Origin: Sphingomonas sp. S2-65
Lineage (GTDB): Bacteria > Pseudomonadota > Alphaproteobacteria > Sphingomonadales > Sphingomonadaceae
NCBI RefSeq assembly: GCF_021513175.1
Contig: NZ_CP090953.1
Span: forward strand, 3,220,501 to 3,284,500
Length of the DNA: 64,000 bases
Direction: 5' to 3'
Part shown: piece after piece, positions 36,018-44,594 of the stretch
How positions within the stretch are numbered: position 1 is the first letter of the stretch
How the letters are laid out: the number at the start of each line of letters is the position of its first letter
Program-made: the position numbers and the translations under genes
The notes under the pieces: model-generated
Databases searched by the model: none
Told to the model about the DNA's origin: nothing
What the model saw: only the letters and a program-made list of their open reading frames with translations

Positions 36018-37511
36018 ATGAACATGGACGAGCTGAAAATAGGGGACGAGGCAGCCAAGGGGCTGGGCCTGCTGCCGCGGCTTATGGAGGACGTGCGGGA
36101 AATATACCTCGAGGACGACCGTCCCTGGGTGGTGGGTTATTCCGGCGGTAAGGATTCGACCACCGCGCTCCAGCTCATTTGGGCATCCCTCATCGCGCTT
36201 CCGCCCGAGCGGCGCACTAAGCCGATCTACGTTATCAGCTCCGACACGCTGGTCGAGACGCCTGTCGTGTCACGCTACATCGACCAGACCCTCCACAAGA
36301 TCACGTCGGCCGCCGCCGAGCAGGGCATGCCTATCGTCGCGCACAAGGTGGTGCCCGAGGTCGACAAGAGCTTCTGGGTGAACATGATCGGACGGGGCTA
36401 CCCTGCGCCGTCCCGCCGCTTCCGGTGGTGCACAGAGCGACTGAAGATTGAGCCGGCCAACGACTTCATCAAGAGCCGGGTCGCCGAGTTCGGCGAGGTC
36501 GTCATGGTGCTCGGCGTGCGCTCGCAAGAATCGGCGACCCGCGCGCAGGTGATGTCGCTCCACCGCATCCCCGGATCGAGGCTGTCCCGCCACTCGTCGC
36601 TGCTCAACGCCTTCGTCTACGCGCCGATTGCGGCGTTCTCGACTGATGACGTCTGGACTTACCTGCTGCAGAACCCATCCCCATGGGGCAACGACAACCG
36701 CGACCTAGTGGCGATGTACAGGAACGCCGCGTCGGGCGAGTGCCCGCTGGTCGTCGACACGTCCACGCCGTCGTGCGGCAACTCGCGCTTTGGTTGTTGG
36801 GTCTGCACCGTCGTCGAGCGTGACAAGGCCATGGAGGCGATGATCGACAGCGGCGAGGAGTGGCTGACCCCGCTGCTTGACTTCCGAGACAAATTGTCGG
36901 CGACGCAGGACCCGGCTCGCAAGCGCGACTTTCGCGATTTCCGCCGACGGACAGGGCACATCTCCTTCATCAAGGACACCGACCGGGTCATGCCCGGGCC
37001 CTACAAGCTCGAGTTCTGCCGCGAGATCCTGCGCCAGCTTCTCGAGACGCAGGTCCAAGTGGCGCGCGAGGCGCCGATCGGCGAGGCGCCGCTGCTAATC
37101 CAGGAGGAGGAGTTGCACGAGATCCGGCGCCTATGGCGGACCGAGCGCGGCGACTGGGCGGACAGCGTGCCCAGGATCGTGCGCGAGACACTCGGCAAGG
37201 ACCTCGACTGGGTTGCCGAAGATTCGGTCGCGTTCACCTCAGACGATGGCGAGCTGCTGGACTCGATCTGCGCCGAGAACGACGTGCCGACCGAGCTGGT
37301 GATGAAGCTCCTCGACATCGAGCGCGCATCGCACGGCCTGAAGCGCCGTCACGCCGTCCACACCCGCATCGAGGATGCATTCCGGCTGGACTGGCGCGAT
37401 CTCGACGTCATCGTCGACGAGCGCCGTCGCGACCTCGGCATCGATGGCGACACCACGGACGAGGACGAGGCGGAGCTCGGCTTTGACGCGGAAGAGGAGG
37501 GTGGACGATGA
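36018..37511 (+). CDS. dndC: DNA phosphorothioation sulfurtransferase-like protein DndC
   Basis: A 497-residue PAPS-reductase/N-type ATP pyrophosphatase. The PP-loop is SGGKDS (42-47). A further Cys sits at 138 (RFRWCTERLKI), and four cysteines C242, C253, C260 and C263 (ECPLVVD, PSCGNSRFGCWVCTVVERDK) match the iron-sulfur cluster of DndC. DndC activates and moves sulfur to the DNA backbone together with DndA, DndD and DndE. Its stop overlaps the dndD start (ATGA). The C-terminal half is long and acidic. Confidence 0.95.
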   Translation: MNMDELKIGDEAAKGLGLLPRLMEDVREIYLEDDRPWVVGYSGGKDSTTALQLIWASLIALPPERRTKPIYVISSDTLVETPVVSRYIDQTLHKITSAAAEQGMPIVAHKVVPEVDKSFWVNMIGRGYPAPSRRFRWCTERLKIEPANDFIKSRVAEFGEVVMVLGVRSQESATRAQVMSLHRIPGSRLSRHSSLLNAFVYAPIAAFSTDDVWTYLLQNPSPWGNDNRDLVAMYRNAASGECPLVVDTSTPSCGNSRFGCWVCTVVERDKAMEAMIDSGEEWLTPLLDFRDKLSATQDPARKRDFRDFRRRTGHISFIKDTDRVMPGPYKLEFCREILRQLLETQVQVAREAPIGEAPLLIQEEELHEIRRLWRTERGDWADSVPRIVRETLGKDLDWVAEDSVAFTSDDGELLDSICAENDVPTELVMKLLDIERASHGLKRRHAVHTRIEDAFRLDWRDLDVIVDERRRDLGIDGDTTDEDEAELGFDAEEEGGR

Positions 37512-39499
37512 TCCTCCGCAGTATCGAGCTGGAGAACTTCGGACTGTACGCCGGCCGGCAGCGGCTCGATCTCATGCCGACCCGCGACCGGCCCGTCGTC
37601 CTGTTTGGCGGGCGCAACGGCGCGGGCAAGACCACGCTGCTCGAGGCGGTGCGCCTCGCGCTCTACGGCCGCCGGGCGCTCGGCGCCCGCGTCGGCCAGT
37701 CTGAATATGACGAGCACCTGCGCAACCGCGTGCATGTTGACGCCAACGGACGCGCCAGCGCGGTCGCGTCCGTCGGGCTCGAGTTTGACTACGCCGAGGC
37801 TGGCATCGTCCAGCACTACCGCGTGTCCCGCCGGTGGATCGTCCGTGGAGCGAAGGTCGTGGAGACGCTCACGCTAGAGAAGGACGGAGCGCCGGTTGAC
37901 GCCGTCCCCCGCGAGGAGTGGCACGGCTTCCTGCAGGAGTTGATCCCGCCCGGCGTGTCGCAGCTGTTCTTCTTCGACGGCGAAAAGATCGCCGAGATCG
38001 CGCGGGACGATCCCGACGAAGGGCTCGCCGAAGCAGTCCGAGGGCTGCTCGGCATCGAGCTGGTCGGACGTCTGCGCACCGACATCGGGCTGTTCCTCGC
38101 CAGGCGGAACCGCAAGGACGACGGCGGCAGCGCCGAGCGCCTCCAGGCGGTCGTGCGGGACAGGGTGGCCCTCCAGAAGCGGATCGGCGACCTGGCCGAG
38201 CACGTGGCCGAGCTGAAGACGCGGCACACGTCTCTGGAGCGGGCAGCGAACAACGTGCGGCTGCGCTTCACCGCCGAAGGCGGCGACGCGGCCGACCGGC
38301 GCGCCGCTACCGAGGCCGAACGCAACGAGGTGCGCAACCAGATCGCGCAACGCGAGGCCGAGCTGCGGGACCTGGCCAACGGGCTGCTGCCGTTTGCGGC
38401 CGCCCCCCGGCTGCTGCGCCGCTTCGCCACCGCGCTGTCGCAGACCGGTGAGACCGGGCGCCGCGAGGAGGCCGAGGCGCTCCGCATGCGCCTTTTGGGA
38501 TGGCGCATGGCGGGCGAGCCGGCTCGCGAGGCCTCCTGGAAGGACGCGCATTGGCAGGACCTCGACGCTTTCCTCGCGGCCGAGGCGGCCGCCGTGACAG
38601 GAACCGCGGGTCACCTCGCCGGTCTGGACGCCGCGGAACGCCGGCGGCTGGCCGCCAAGGTCGCTGACGCGCGGGACGCCGTGCCGGCACGGGTCAGCGT
38701 CCTCGTCCGGGACCTGGACGCGCTGCAGCGCCGGATCCGCCCGCTCGAAGCCGAACTCGTCCGCGCCGCTGGAAAGGGCGCGACCGTTGTGCTGGACGAG
38801 CTGCTGCTCTCTGAGAAGGACGTCGGCGCCGCCGAAGCCGAGCTCAAGGCCCGCAGCGAGGAGTTGAAGCAGCTCGAATACCAGAAGCTCACGCTGGAGC
38901 GCGAGGAGAAACGCCTCGTCAACGCCCAGAACGAGGTCGACGCCGGCGAGCAGAGGGCGGCCATCGCCACGCGCGTGGGCCGCGTGCTACAGCAGTACGA
39001 AGAGCGCCTCCTCCACCACAAGTTGGCTCAGCTCCGCACCGAGTTCGTCGAGCGCTTTAACCACCTCGCGCGCAAGGGTGGGTTCGTCGCGGACGTGCGG
39101 ATCGATCCCACCACCTTCGACGCGACGCTGATCGACCGCTCCGGCACCGAGATTCGCAAGTCCAGCCTGTCCGCCGGCGAGAAGCAGATCTACGCGATCG
39201 CAATGCTGTGGGCGCTCGCCCGCACCAGCGGCCGGGCGCTGCCGATGATCATTGACACACCCTTGGCGCGCCTCGACTCCGAGCACCGGGCGACCATCGT
39301 CGAGCGCTACTTCGCGGAGGCCAGCCACCAGGTCATTGTGCTGTCGACCGACACGGAGGTCGACGACGAGCTGCTCGAGCGCCTGTCGCCCAACGTGAGC
39401 CATTCCTACCGGCTCGACTACGATCCCGAGACGCGGTCGACCACCGCCACCCCAGGCTACTTTGGTCAGGAGGACCAGCGTGCGCTACAACAGGCTTAG
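37508..39499 (+). CDS. dndD: SMC/Rad50-like ATPase DndD
   Basis: A 663-residue ATPase. Walker A GGRNGAGKTT lies at residues 34-43. A long central coiled-coil (rich in Glu/Arg/Ala, about 180-500) follows. The C-terminus has the ABC signature SSLSAGEKQIYAIAMLW and Walker B LPMIIDTPLARLDSEHR. DndD provides ATP-driven DNA nicking or structural change needed for sulfur insertion. The gene overlaps dndC (4 bases) and dndE (20 bases). Confidence 0.95.
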   Translation: MILRSIELENFGLYAGRQRLDLMPTRDRPVVLFGGRNGAGKTTLLEAVRLALYGRRALGARVGQSEYDEHLRNRVHVDANGRASAVASVGLEFDYAEAGIVQHYRVSRRWIVRGAKVVETLTLEKDGAPVDAVPREEWHGFLQELIPPGVSQLFFFDGEKIAEIARDDPDEGLAEAVRGLLGIELVGRLRTDIGLFLARRNRKDDGGSAERLQAVVRDRVALQKRIGDLAEHVAELKTRHTSLERAANNVRLRFTAEGGDAADRRAATEAERNEVRNQIAQREAELRDLANGLLPFAAAPRLLRRFATALSQTGETGRREEAEALRMRLLGWRMAGEPAREASWKDAHWQDLDAFLAAEAAAVTGTAGHLAGLDAAERRRLAAKVADARDAVPARVSVLVRDLDALQRRIRPLEAELVRAAGKGATVVLDELLLSEKDVGAAEAELKARSEELKQLEYQKLTLEREEKRLVNAQNEVDAGEQRAAIATRVGRVLQQYEERLLHHKLAQLRTEFVERFNHLARKGGFVADVRIDPTTFDATLIDRSGTEIRKSSLSAGEKQIYAIAMLWALARTSGRALPMIIDTPLARLDSEHRATIVERYFAEASHQVIVLSTDTEVDDELLERLSPNVSHSYRLDYDPETRSTTATPGYFGQEDQRALQQA

Positions 39500-39851
39500 G
39501 ATCTCCGAGGACGCGAACAGCCGGCTGCGCTCGATCCGCCAGCGGACCGGCGTGACGCCGAACCTGCTCATCCGGGTGGCGATCATGATGTCGTTGGAGG
39601 AGGGCCCGATCCGCGTCCCTGCGCCTGACGAGAAGGGTCCCGAGTTCAACGCCTACACGCTGACGGGAGACCACACAGCGCTGATCGGCGCGATGTTGCG
39701 CCACGTGGAGGAGACGGAGGGCGAGTCGCAGCCCCTTGGCGATGACGAGATGGTCGCGCGCCTGCGCGCCCATATCCACCGCGGCGTCGGCACACTCAGC
39801 GTGCGCGCGAAGTCTATAGTCGATTTGGGGCGGCTGGCGGTGTGCGCATGA
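39480..39851 (+). CDS. dndE: DNA-binding protein DndE
   Basis: A 123-residue protein from a GTG at 39480 preceded by AGGAGG, which fixes the start. The sequence RLRISEDANSRLRSIRQRTGV, then PNLLIRVAIMMSLEEG and FNAYTLTGDHTALIGAMLRH matches DndE, a small ribbon-helix-helix-like protein that binds nicked DNA in the modification complex. It overlaps the dndD end by 20 bases and its own stop overlaps dndA (ATGA). Confidence 0.92.
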   Translation: MRYNRLRISEDANSRLRSIRQRTGVTPNLLIRVAIMMSLEEGPIRVPAPDEKGPEFNAYTLTGDHTALIGAMLRHVEETEGESQPLGDDEMVARLRAHIHRGVGTLSVRAKSIVDLGRLAVCA

Positions 39852-41020
39852 GCGCAGCGGGTGCGCGGGGCCCCGTCTACCTCGACAACAACGCCACCAC
39901 TGCGGTCGACCCGCGTGTAGCCGACGCGATGCGACCCTACTTAGAGGAGGTGTTTGGCAACCCGTCGAGCGTCGAGCATGTCCACGGCAACCGCGCCCAA
40001 CAAGCGGTCGGCACGGCGCGCGCCCAGGTGGCCGCGGCGCTCGGCGCGCGCGACAACGAGATCGTGTTCACCGGAAGCTGCACCGAGGCGGACAACATCG
40101 CGATCCTCGGCGCGGCGCGGGCGCGGCCCGAGAAGCGGCACCTAGTGACCAGCGCGGTCGAGCACCCCGCCGTGATCGAGCCGTTCAGGCAGCTGGAGCG
40201 CGAGGGCTTCGAGGTCACCGTCATCGGCGTCGATGAGCACGGCCGGGTTGATCCAGCCGCCGTCGCCGAAGCGATAAGGGACGACACCGGCCTGGTTTCA
40301 GTCATGGGCGGCAACAACGAGGTCGGCACCCTTCAACCGATCAGCGAGATCGGCGCGGCCTGCGAGGAGCGCGGCGTGCTGTTCCATACCGACCTCGCGC
40401 AGGTGATGGCTCACCGTCGGGTCGACGTTATAGCCGAGCACATCCACCTCGCCAGCGTGTCGGGCCACAAGGCCTATGGACCCAAGGGCGTCGGCGCGCT
40501 CTACGTCCGATCACGCTCGCCCCGGCCCAAACTCGTGCCGATCACCTTCGGCGGAGGACAGGAGCGCGGCCTCAGACCCGGAACGGTCGCGACGCCGCTC
40601 GTCGTTGGCCTCGGCAAGGCGCTCGAGATCGCGACGCGGCAAGGGGCAGCCGACGACGTGCGCCTGCGGGCCATGTGCGATGCGCTGCTTGCCCAGCTGC
40701 GCGCTGCCGTCGACGGCGTGCATCGCAACGGCCACCCGACCGAACGTCTTGCGGGCAACCTGTCGCTATCGATCGACGGTGTGGAGCCGCTGGCGCTGAT
40801 CCACCGCCTGAACGGCGTGGCGAGCTTCTCGGCATCCAGCGCCTGCGCGACTGAGAAGGTGCAGACCAGCCCGGTGCTGATCGCGATGTTCGGAGACACG
40901 ACCCGCGCGCGCCAGGCCTTTCGCGTTTCGCCCGGCCGCTTCACGGAGGCTGAAGAGATGAGGACGTTCGGGGAGACGCTCGTCGAAGCGGTTGTTGACC
41001 TGCGGCGCTATGCGGCCTGA
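39848..41020 (+). CDS. dndA: Cysteine desulfurase DndA
   Basis: A 390-residue PLP enzyme of the NifS/IscS type. YLDNNATTAVDP opens the fold, SVEHPAV-type segment SAVEHPAVIEPF follows, the PLP lysine is K208 in SGHKAYGPKGVGALYV, and the catalytic Cys is C333 in SASSACATEKVQ. It mobilises sulfur from cysteine to DndC. The start overlaps the dndE stop. Being last in the operon is unusual, because dndA is often divergent or first, or replaced by a chromosomal IscS. Confidence 0.93.
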   Translation: MSAAGARGPVYLDNNATTAVDPRVADAMRPYLEEVFGNPSSVEHVHGNRAQQAVGTARAQVAAALGARDNEIVFTGSCTEADNIAILGAARARPEKRHLVTSAVEHPAVIEPFRQLEREGFEVTVIGVDEHGRVDPAAVAEAIRDDTGLVSVMGGNNEVGTLQPISEIGAACEERGVLFHTDLAQVMAHRRVDVIAEHIHLASVSGHKAYGPKGVGALYVRSRSPRPKLVPITFGGGQERGLRPGTVATPLVVGLGKALEIATRQGAADDVRLRAMCDALLAQLRAAVDGVHRNGHPTERLAGNLSLSIDGVEPLALIHRLNGVASFSASSACATEKVQTSPVLIAMFGDTTRARQAFRVSPGRFTEAEEMRTFGETLVEAVVDLRRYAA

Positions 41021-41043
41021 GGTCTTGGCTGCGCCATCCACCC

Positions 41044-42261
41044 TCAGTCTAGAATAAGCTCCGACCGGTAGAGCCCGCCGATCGTCATGGAGGAGCTACG
41101 CTCGTCGCCCTTCACGACGGTCTGGCCCAGCGACTGCGTCCAGTCGGCACCACTTTCGGCCAAGGGCTCGTCGATAGTCGGGCGCTCGCGCAGCTGTAGA
41201 AGCACGTCCTGATCGACGCCCTGCCGGATGATTGCGCGCGTCACAGGCTCGCCGTGGATCAATATTGGGCGCGGTAGGTCGAAGAGCCTTTCGCGGCCTC
41301 GGAACCGGCCCTCGAACGCTGTGGCATCACGACCCCGGACGGTCGCACCTAGTTCGTCCCTCGCTCGCTGGTCCCGGTCGTCGACGCCTGCTTGGCGCGC
41401 CTCGTCGAAGCGCCGGGACTTGGAGCGGACACTGTAGGGAAAGCGGCCCAAGGGAGCCGCCGTCGCCTCGGCGGAGATTTCGAAGCCACTCAGGCGAAGG
41501 ACCTTAGATACCACGGCACGAGTCACCGCATCATCCGCGGCAAACATCTGGTCCGATCTCACCTCGAACGGATCCTCCGGCTCAGGGTCCACGACGGTAA
41601 GCCGGCTGGCAAACTTACCCTCCTGGACGCCGATAGAGAGTCCGCAGACCAGTCGCTGCCCCGTGTAGGCGCGCGGGAATACGATCGAGCGCTTCTGCGC
41701 GACGCCACCGGTAGCGAACGGCCATGGATCGCCGAGCTGGTTCTCGGAATAATCCGGGCCCGACTGCGTCCCCTTGCACTCAACGACGTGCCATACGCCC
41801 GCCGCATCCCGGCCGACGAAGTCTGGGGTCTTGTTCGGTCCCCGCTTGGCCGTCCGCCGCGCGGTCGCGCCGACATCGGCCGCGAAGCGCTGCATGAAGT
41901 AGCGGCCGTCGCATATACGGTCGAACGCGAGCCGCTCGTTCAGCCAGAGCATGGGCACACCCATCCCGAAGTCGTCGCTGAGGATCGTCTTCTGATGGGC
42001 GTCCAGGTCGGCGAAGCTTCGCGTCAGACGCAGGTCGTCGTCGCCCGTGACCGCGGCGAGATAGCGCACCCATGCCCAGAATTCGCTTAGCGAGACGCCA
42101 GTCGAAGACGTCGGCGTGGTAAGATAGCCGAGCAGCAGCAGCATGCCGGGTACATCGAGATCGTAAGAGGACTGACCATGCGGGAACGTCGCCGGGAAGT
42201 CGGGCGGTCCGCGCCGTGGCCACGTGGCGCGCCTCACGTCCACCGCCAGCGTTCGATTCAA
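41044..42261 (-). CDS. PD-(D/E)XK nuclease-like protein linked to the dnd locus
   Basis: A 405-residue protein. The catalytic pattern is KTPDFVGRDAAGVWHVVECKG, with D147, E161 and K163 in PD-(D/E)XK spacing. The N-terminal 130 residues are helical and unrecognised. The end is acidic. The TTG at 42259-42261 was used, but a GTG at 42243 is an alternative, since no clear ribosome binding site fixes it. It is the last gene of the seven-gene minus-strand operon, 46 bases after the DGQHR gene. It is a candidate nuclease of the restriction side. It converges on dndA with 23 bases between stops. Confidence 0.72.
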   Translation of the reverse strand: MNRTLAVDVRRATWPRRGPPDFPATFPHGQSSYDLDVPGMLLLLGYLTTPTSSTGVSLSEFWAWVRYLAAVTGDDDLRLTRSFADLDAHQKTILSDDFGMGVPMLWLNERLAFDRICDGRYFMQRFAADVGATARRTAKRGPNKTPDFVGRDAAGVWHVVECKGTQSGPDYSENQLGDPWPFATGGVAQKRSIVFPRAYTGQRLVCGLSIGVQEGKFASRLTVVDPEPEDPFEVRSDQMFAADDAVTRAVVSKVLRLSGFEISAEATAAPLGRFPYSVRSKSRRFDEARQAGVDDRDQRARDELGATVRGRDATAFEGRFRGRERLFDLPRPILIHGEPVTRAIIRQGVDQDVLLQLRERPTIDEPLAESGADWTQSLGQTVVKGDERSSSMTIGGLYRSELILD

Positions 42262-42307
42262 GGTCGGATTGCCCTGCCGCGAGACTGCACGTCAGACTCC
42301 CATCCCA

Positions 42308-43621
42308 TCATGACGGCAGTCCTAAATCGGCACGCGCGAGCTCAGCCTCGATGGCGCGGCGGATGATGCTACGCCCGGAACCGGAGGCGTTCCGGAACCT
42401 GTCGGCGGAGAAGTCGAGGTTCCTGGCTGGCTCGAGGATCTGGTGGAAGTGGGCGACCGAAATAACCTTGCTCCTGTAGGCTTCCAGAGCAAGCCGCCGC
42501 AGAATATCTAATAGAGCCTGAACTCCCACCGTCTTCCGAATGAAAGAGTCGAGCGGAGCGACCTTCCAGAAAAGCTCGTCGCACGCCTTCAGGTAGTTGA
42601 GGACCATTGTGTAGATGACCACGTCTTGGCCGCTTAGGTAGGCTTCGCGAAGCGGCGAGCGGTCCTTGCGCTTTACCCCCAGCTCAGAGCGAGTCAGTCG
42701 CGTCGGCGTCTGCAAGTTGTTCGAGTCCGACTTGGGATTGCTCGTGATCAGGCGGGCGATGCCCTCCACGATCACAGCCGTCGAAACCTTCCATTCGGCT
42801 TCGCTCGTAAGTTCTGTCAACTCGTCGTCCTTCTTGGGCGCGATCGAGATGTGCCCCCTCAAAGGCGAGTCGGTGTCGCTCCCCAGCCTTCTGGTGAGGA
42901 ACACGGCGAGCTTGTCAGGGCTCCAGAATGCAGGCTCCTCGTCGTCGATGTTGTAGCCGAACATCTCATAGGTGAGGCTTTTGCCGACGGGCTTCTGGTT
43001 CGAGTTGATCGTCGCGAAGACCTGCGCCTGGAAAGGCTTCGGCAGGTCGAAGTAGATCGCGCAGATCATCTCCATCGACAGTCGGTCGACGACCTTCGCC
43101 TTGGCGAACCCGAACAGACGGTGCTGACCATCCACAATCGCCGCGAGCTTGTCAGCCGTCGGTATAACGAGCTCGTAGCAGCCATCTTCGCCCAGCTCGA
43201 CCCGCCACCGCCTATCAACCTCGGCCGGCGCATGGTCGGGATCTGGGGCATCATCGACGGCAGGATCCCCGTCCGCAAGCGCGGCGGCATCCTCTGCCGC
43301 CTGATCCTCGGGTTCGTCTTCGCTGAAGCCATCTGAGGGCCGGGCGTTCGCCGCGAGAATGATCGAGTTAGGAAACGCGGTATCGTCACGGTCGATATAG
43401 GCGCCGATCTCCCGCAGCCGCTTCTCCTGGAACTCGCGCTGAATCCCGTCGAGCAGATAGGGGGACGTCGGATCCCCTGTGTGCTCCGCCCGCAGCCGGT
43501 CGGTGAAGCAGACGTCTAGCAGGAGGGCAGCTGGAAGAGCCGCTACCCAGCAGTCTGCGAGCTCTTGGCGCACATGCAGCGCCTTGACGCGATGAGGGAA
43601 GGTGAATGTGGGCGCGGTCAT
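42308..43621 (-). CDS. Second DGQHR-domain protein (DndB-like)
   Basis: A 437-residue protein with the DGQHR motif at 164-168 (AIVDGQHRLFGFAKAKV), the mark of the DndB/DpdB-like superfamily. An acidic insertion of about 40 residues (Asp/Ala-rich, 95-135) precedes it. The following part (ATINSNQKPVGKSLTYEMFG) matches the family's second conserved segment. Its role could be DNA recognition of modified sites or regulation of the operon. The start overlaps the stop of the membrane protein gene (ATGA). It is a different protein from the dndB gene at 34941. Confidence 0.85.
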   Translation of the reverse strand: MTAPTFTFPHRVKALHVRQELADCWVAALPAALLLDVCFTDRLRAEHTGDPTSPYLLDGIQREFQEKRLREIGAYIDRDDTAFPNSIILAANARPSDGFSEDEPEDQAAEDAAALADGDPAVDDAPDPDHAPAEVDRRWRVELGEDGCYELVIPTADKLAAIVDGQHRLFGFAKAKVVDRLSMEMICAIYFDLPKPFQAQVFATINSNQKPVGKSLTYEMFGYNIDDEEPAFWSPDKLAVFLTRRLGSDTDSPLRGHISIAPKKDDELTELTSEAEWKVSTAVIVEGIARLITSNPKSDSNNLQTPTRLTRSELGVKRKDRSPLREAYLSGQDVVIYTMVLNYLKACDELFWKVAPLDSFIRKTVGVQALLDILRRLALEAYRSKVISVAHFHQILEPARNLDFSADRFRNASGSGRSIIRRAIEAELARADLGLPS

Positions 43622-44142
43622 GCCTGGAACTCCGTCAGGTCGCCACCGAGCGGCCGACCGGTGTCCTCGCCGCCAGTTGCTGCGTTCGGCGGCTCGTCGT
43701 CATACAGGTCCACGTTGTCAGCGTTCGCGACCCACCAGAACCACAGAGAAAACAGCGAGCACAGCGTGCCGATCGCCAAGACGGTGCGATCCGCCAGACC
43801 GCGATCGAAGATCAGCCAGAAGCCAACCACCGCAAAGACCAGCAGCGAGAGAAACGAGACTGCCCGGGCCTGCTTCTGGAATCTGCCAATCTGTACCTGC
43901 AGGCATGTCGAGCCAATCAAGGCTGGAAAGAACGTGGCGACGGCCGTCCTGACCGACGTGAGGTCGCCCTGATTGGTGGAACGAGCGTAATTGATGAGCT
44001 CGACCCACAGGCCGAGCCCGCCGATCAGCACGATGCTGGCCACGAAGTAGATCACGAAGGTGACGTGCGCGAACGGAACCCTTGTCCGCCTCGCAAGGTC
44101 CGAACGGAAATCCGACCACCCTCTAGTTGGAGCCGCCGGCAT
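43618..44142 (-). CDS. Membrane protein of the dnd-linked operon
   Basis: A 174-residue protein starting at ATG 44140-44142, which overlaps the upstream stop. It has about four hydrophobic segments (HVTFVIYFVASIVLIGGLGLW, then VATFFPALIGSTCLQV, VSFLSLLVFAVVGFWLIF and LAIGTLCSLFSLWFWWV) and a soluble acidic tail. No family is recognised. A membrane subunit inside a restriction-type operon suggests an effector that damages or senses the membrane, but this is only an inference. Confidence 0.7.
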   Translation of the reverse strand: MPAAPTRGWSDFRSDLARRTRVPFAHVTFVIYFVASIVLIGGLGLWVELINYARSTNQGDLTSVRTAVATFFPALIGSTCLQVQIGRFQKQARAVSFLSLLVFAVVGFWLIFDRGLADRTVLAIGTLCSLFSLWFWWVANADNVDLYDDEPPNAATGGEDTGRPLGGDLTEFQA

Positions 44143-44594
44143 CAGTCCTGGCCTCCCCACAGTTCCGCATACTTCACAAGAAGGTCCTCCACGTTCGCGG
44201 GCGGCAACATCGCATCCTCCAACTTGGCGAACCCGCCCACGGCATACCGGTTCAGTATCTCGACGCCGGACTCGCTCAACCCCGTCGTCCGGGAAGGATC
44301 AAGCAGCAGGATCATCTCGCGCTCGACGCTCGCCTTGTCGTCCACGTTGATCCGGTTGCGATCGAGCTCGGCGTCGATCAGCAGCCCGGCGAGGAAGTCG
44401 GCTTGGGCCTTGAAGTCCTCCGGATAGTGGTCGATGAAGTACTCGTCCTCGAGCTCTTCCTTCGCACCTAGAGTCCGCTCCCGCAGGCCGATGAGCGCAC
44501 AGAGATACCAGCTATCGAACATCAGGTACTTTGGCGTGCGCTCGGTCACGGTCTTAAAGAACGGCCGCGCTTTGCCGGGCAGTGTGAAGTTCAT
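44142..44594 (-). CDS. 150-aa hypothetical protein of the dnd-linked operon
   Basis: A 150-residue mostly helical protein (KPRPFF-like start NFTLPGKARPFFKTVTE, then LMFDSWYLCALIGLRERTLG and AQADFLAGLLIDAEL). I do not recognise its family, though the place (just after a DndD-like ATPase) is like that of DndE beside DndD. Overlaps both neighbours, by four bases upstream and one base downstream. A small partner of the SMC protein is the best guess. Confidence 0.7.
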   Translation of the reverse strand: MNFTLPGKARPFFKTVTERTPKYLMFDSWYLCALIGLRERTLGAKEELEDEYFIDHYPEDFKAQADFLAGLLIDAELDRNRINVDDKASVEREMILLLDPSRTTGLSESGVEILNRYAVGGFAKLEDAMLPPANVEDLLVKYAELWGGQD

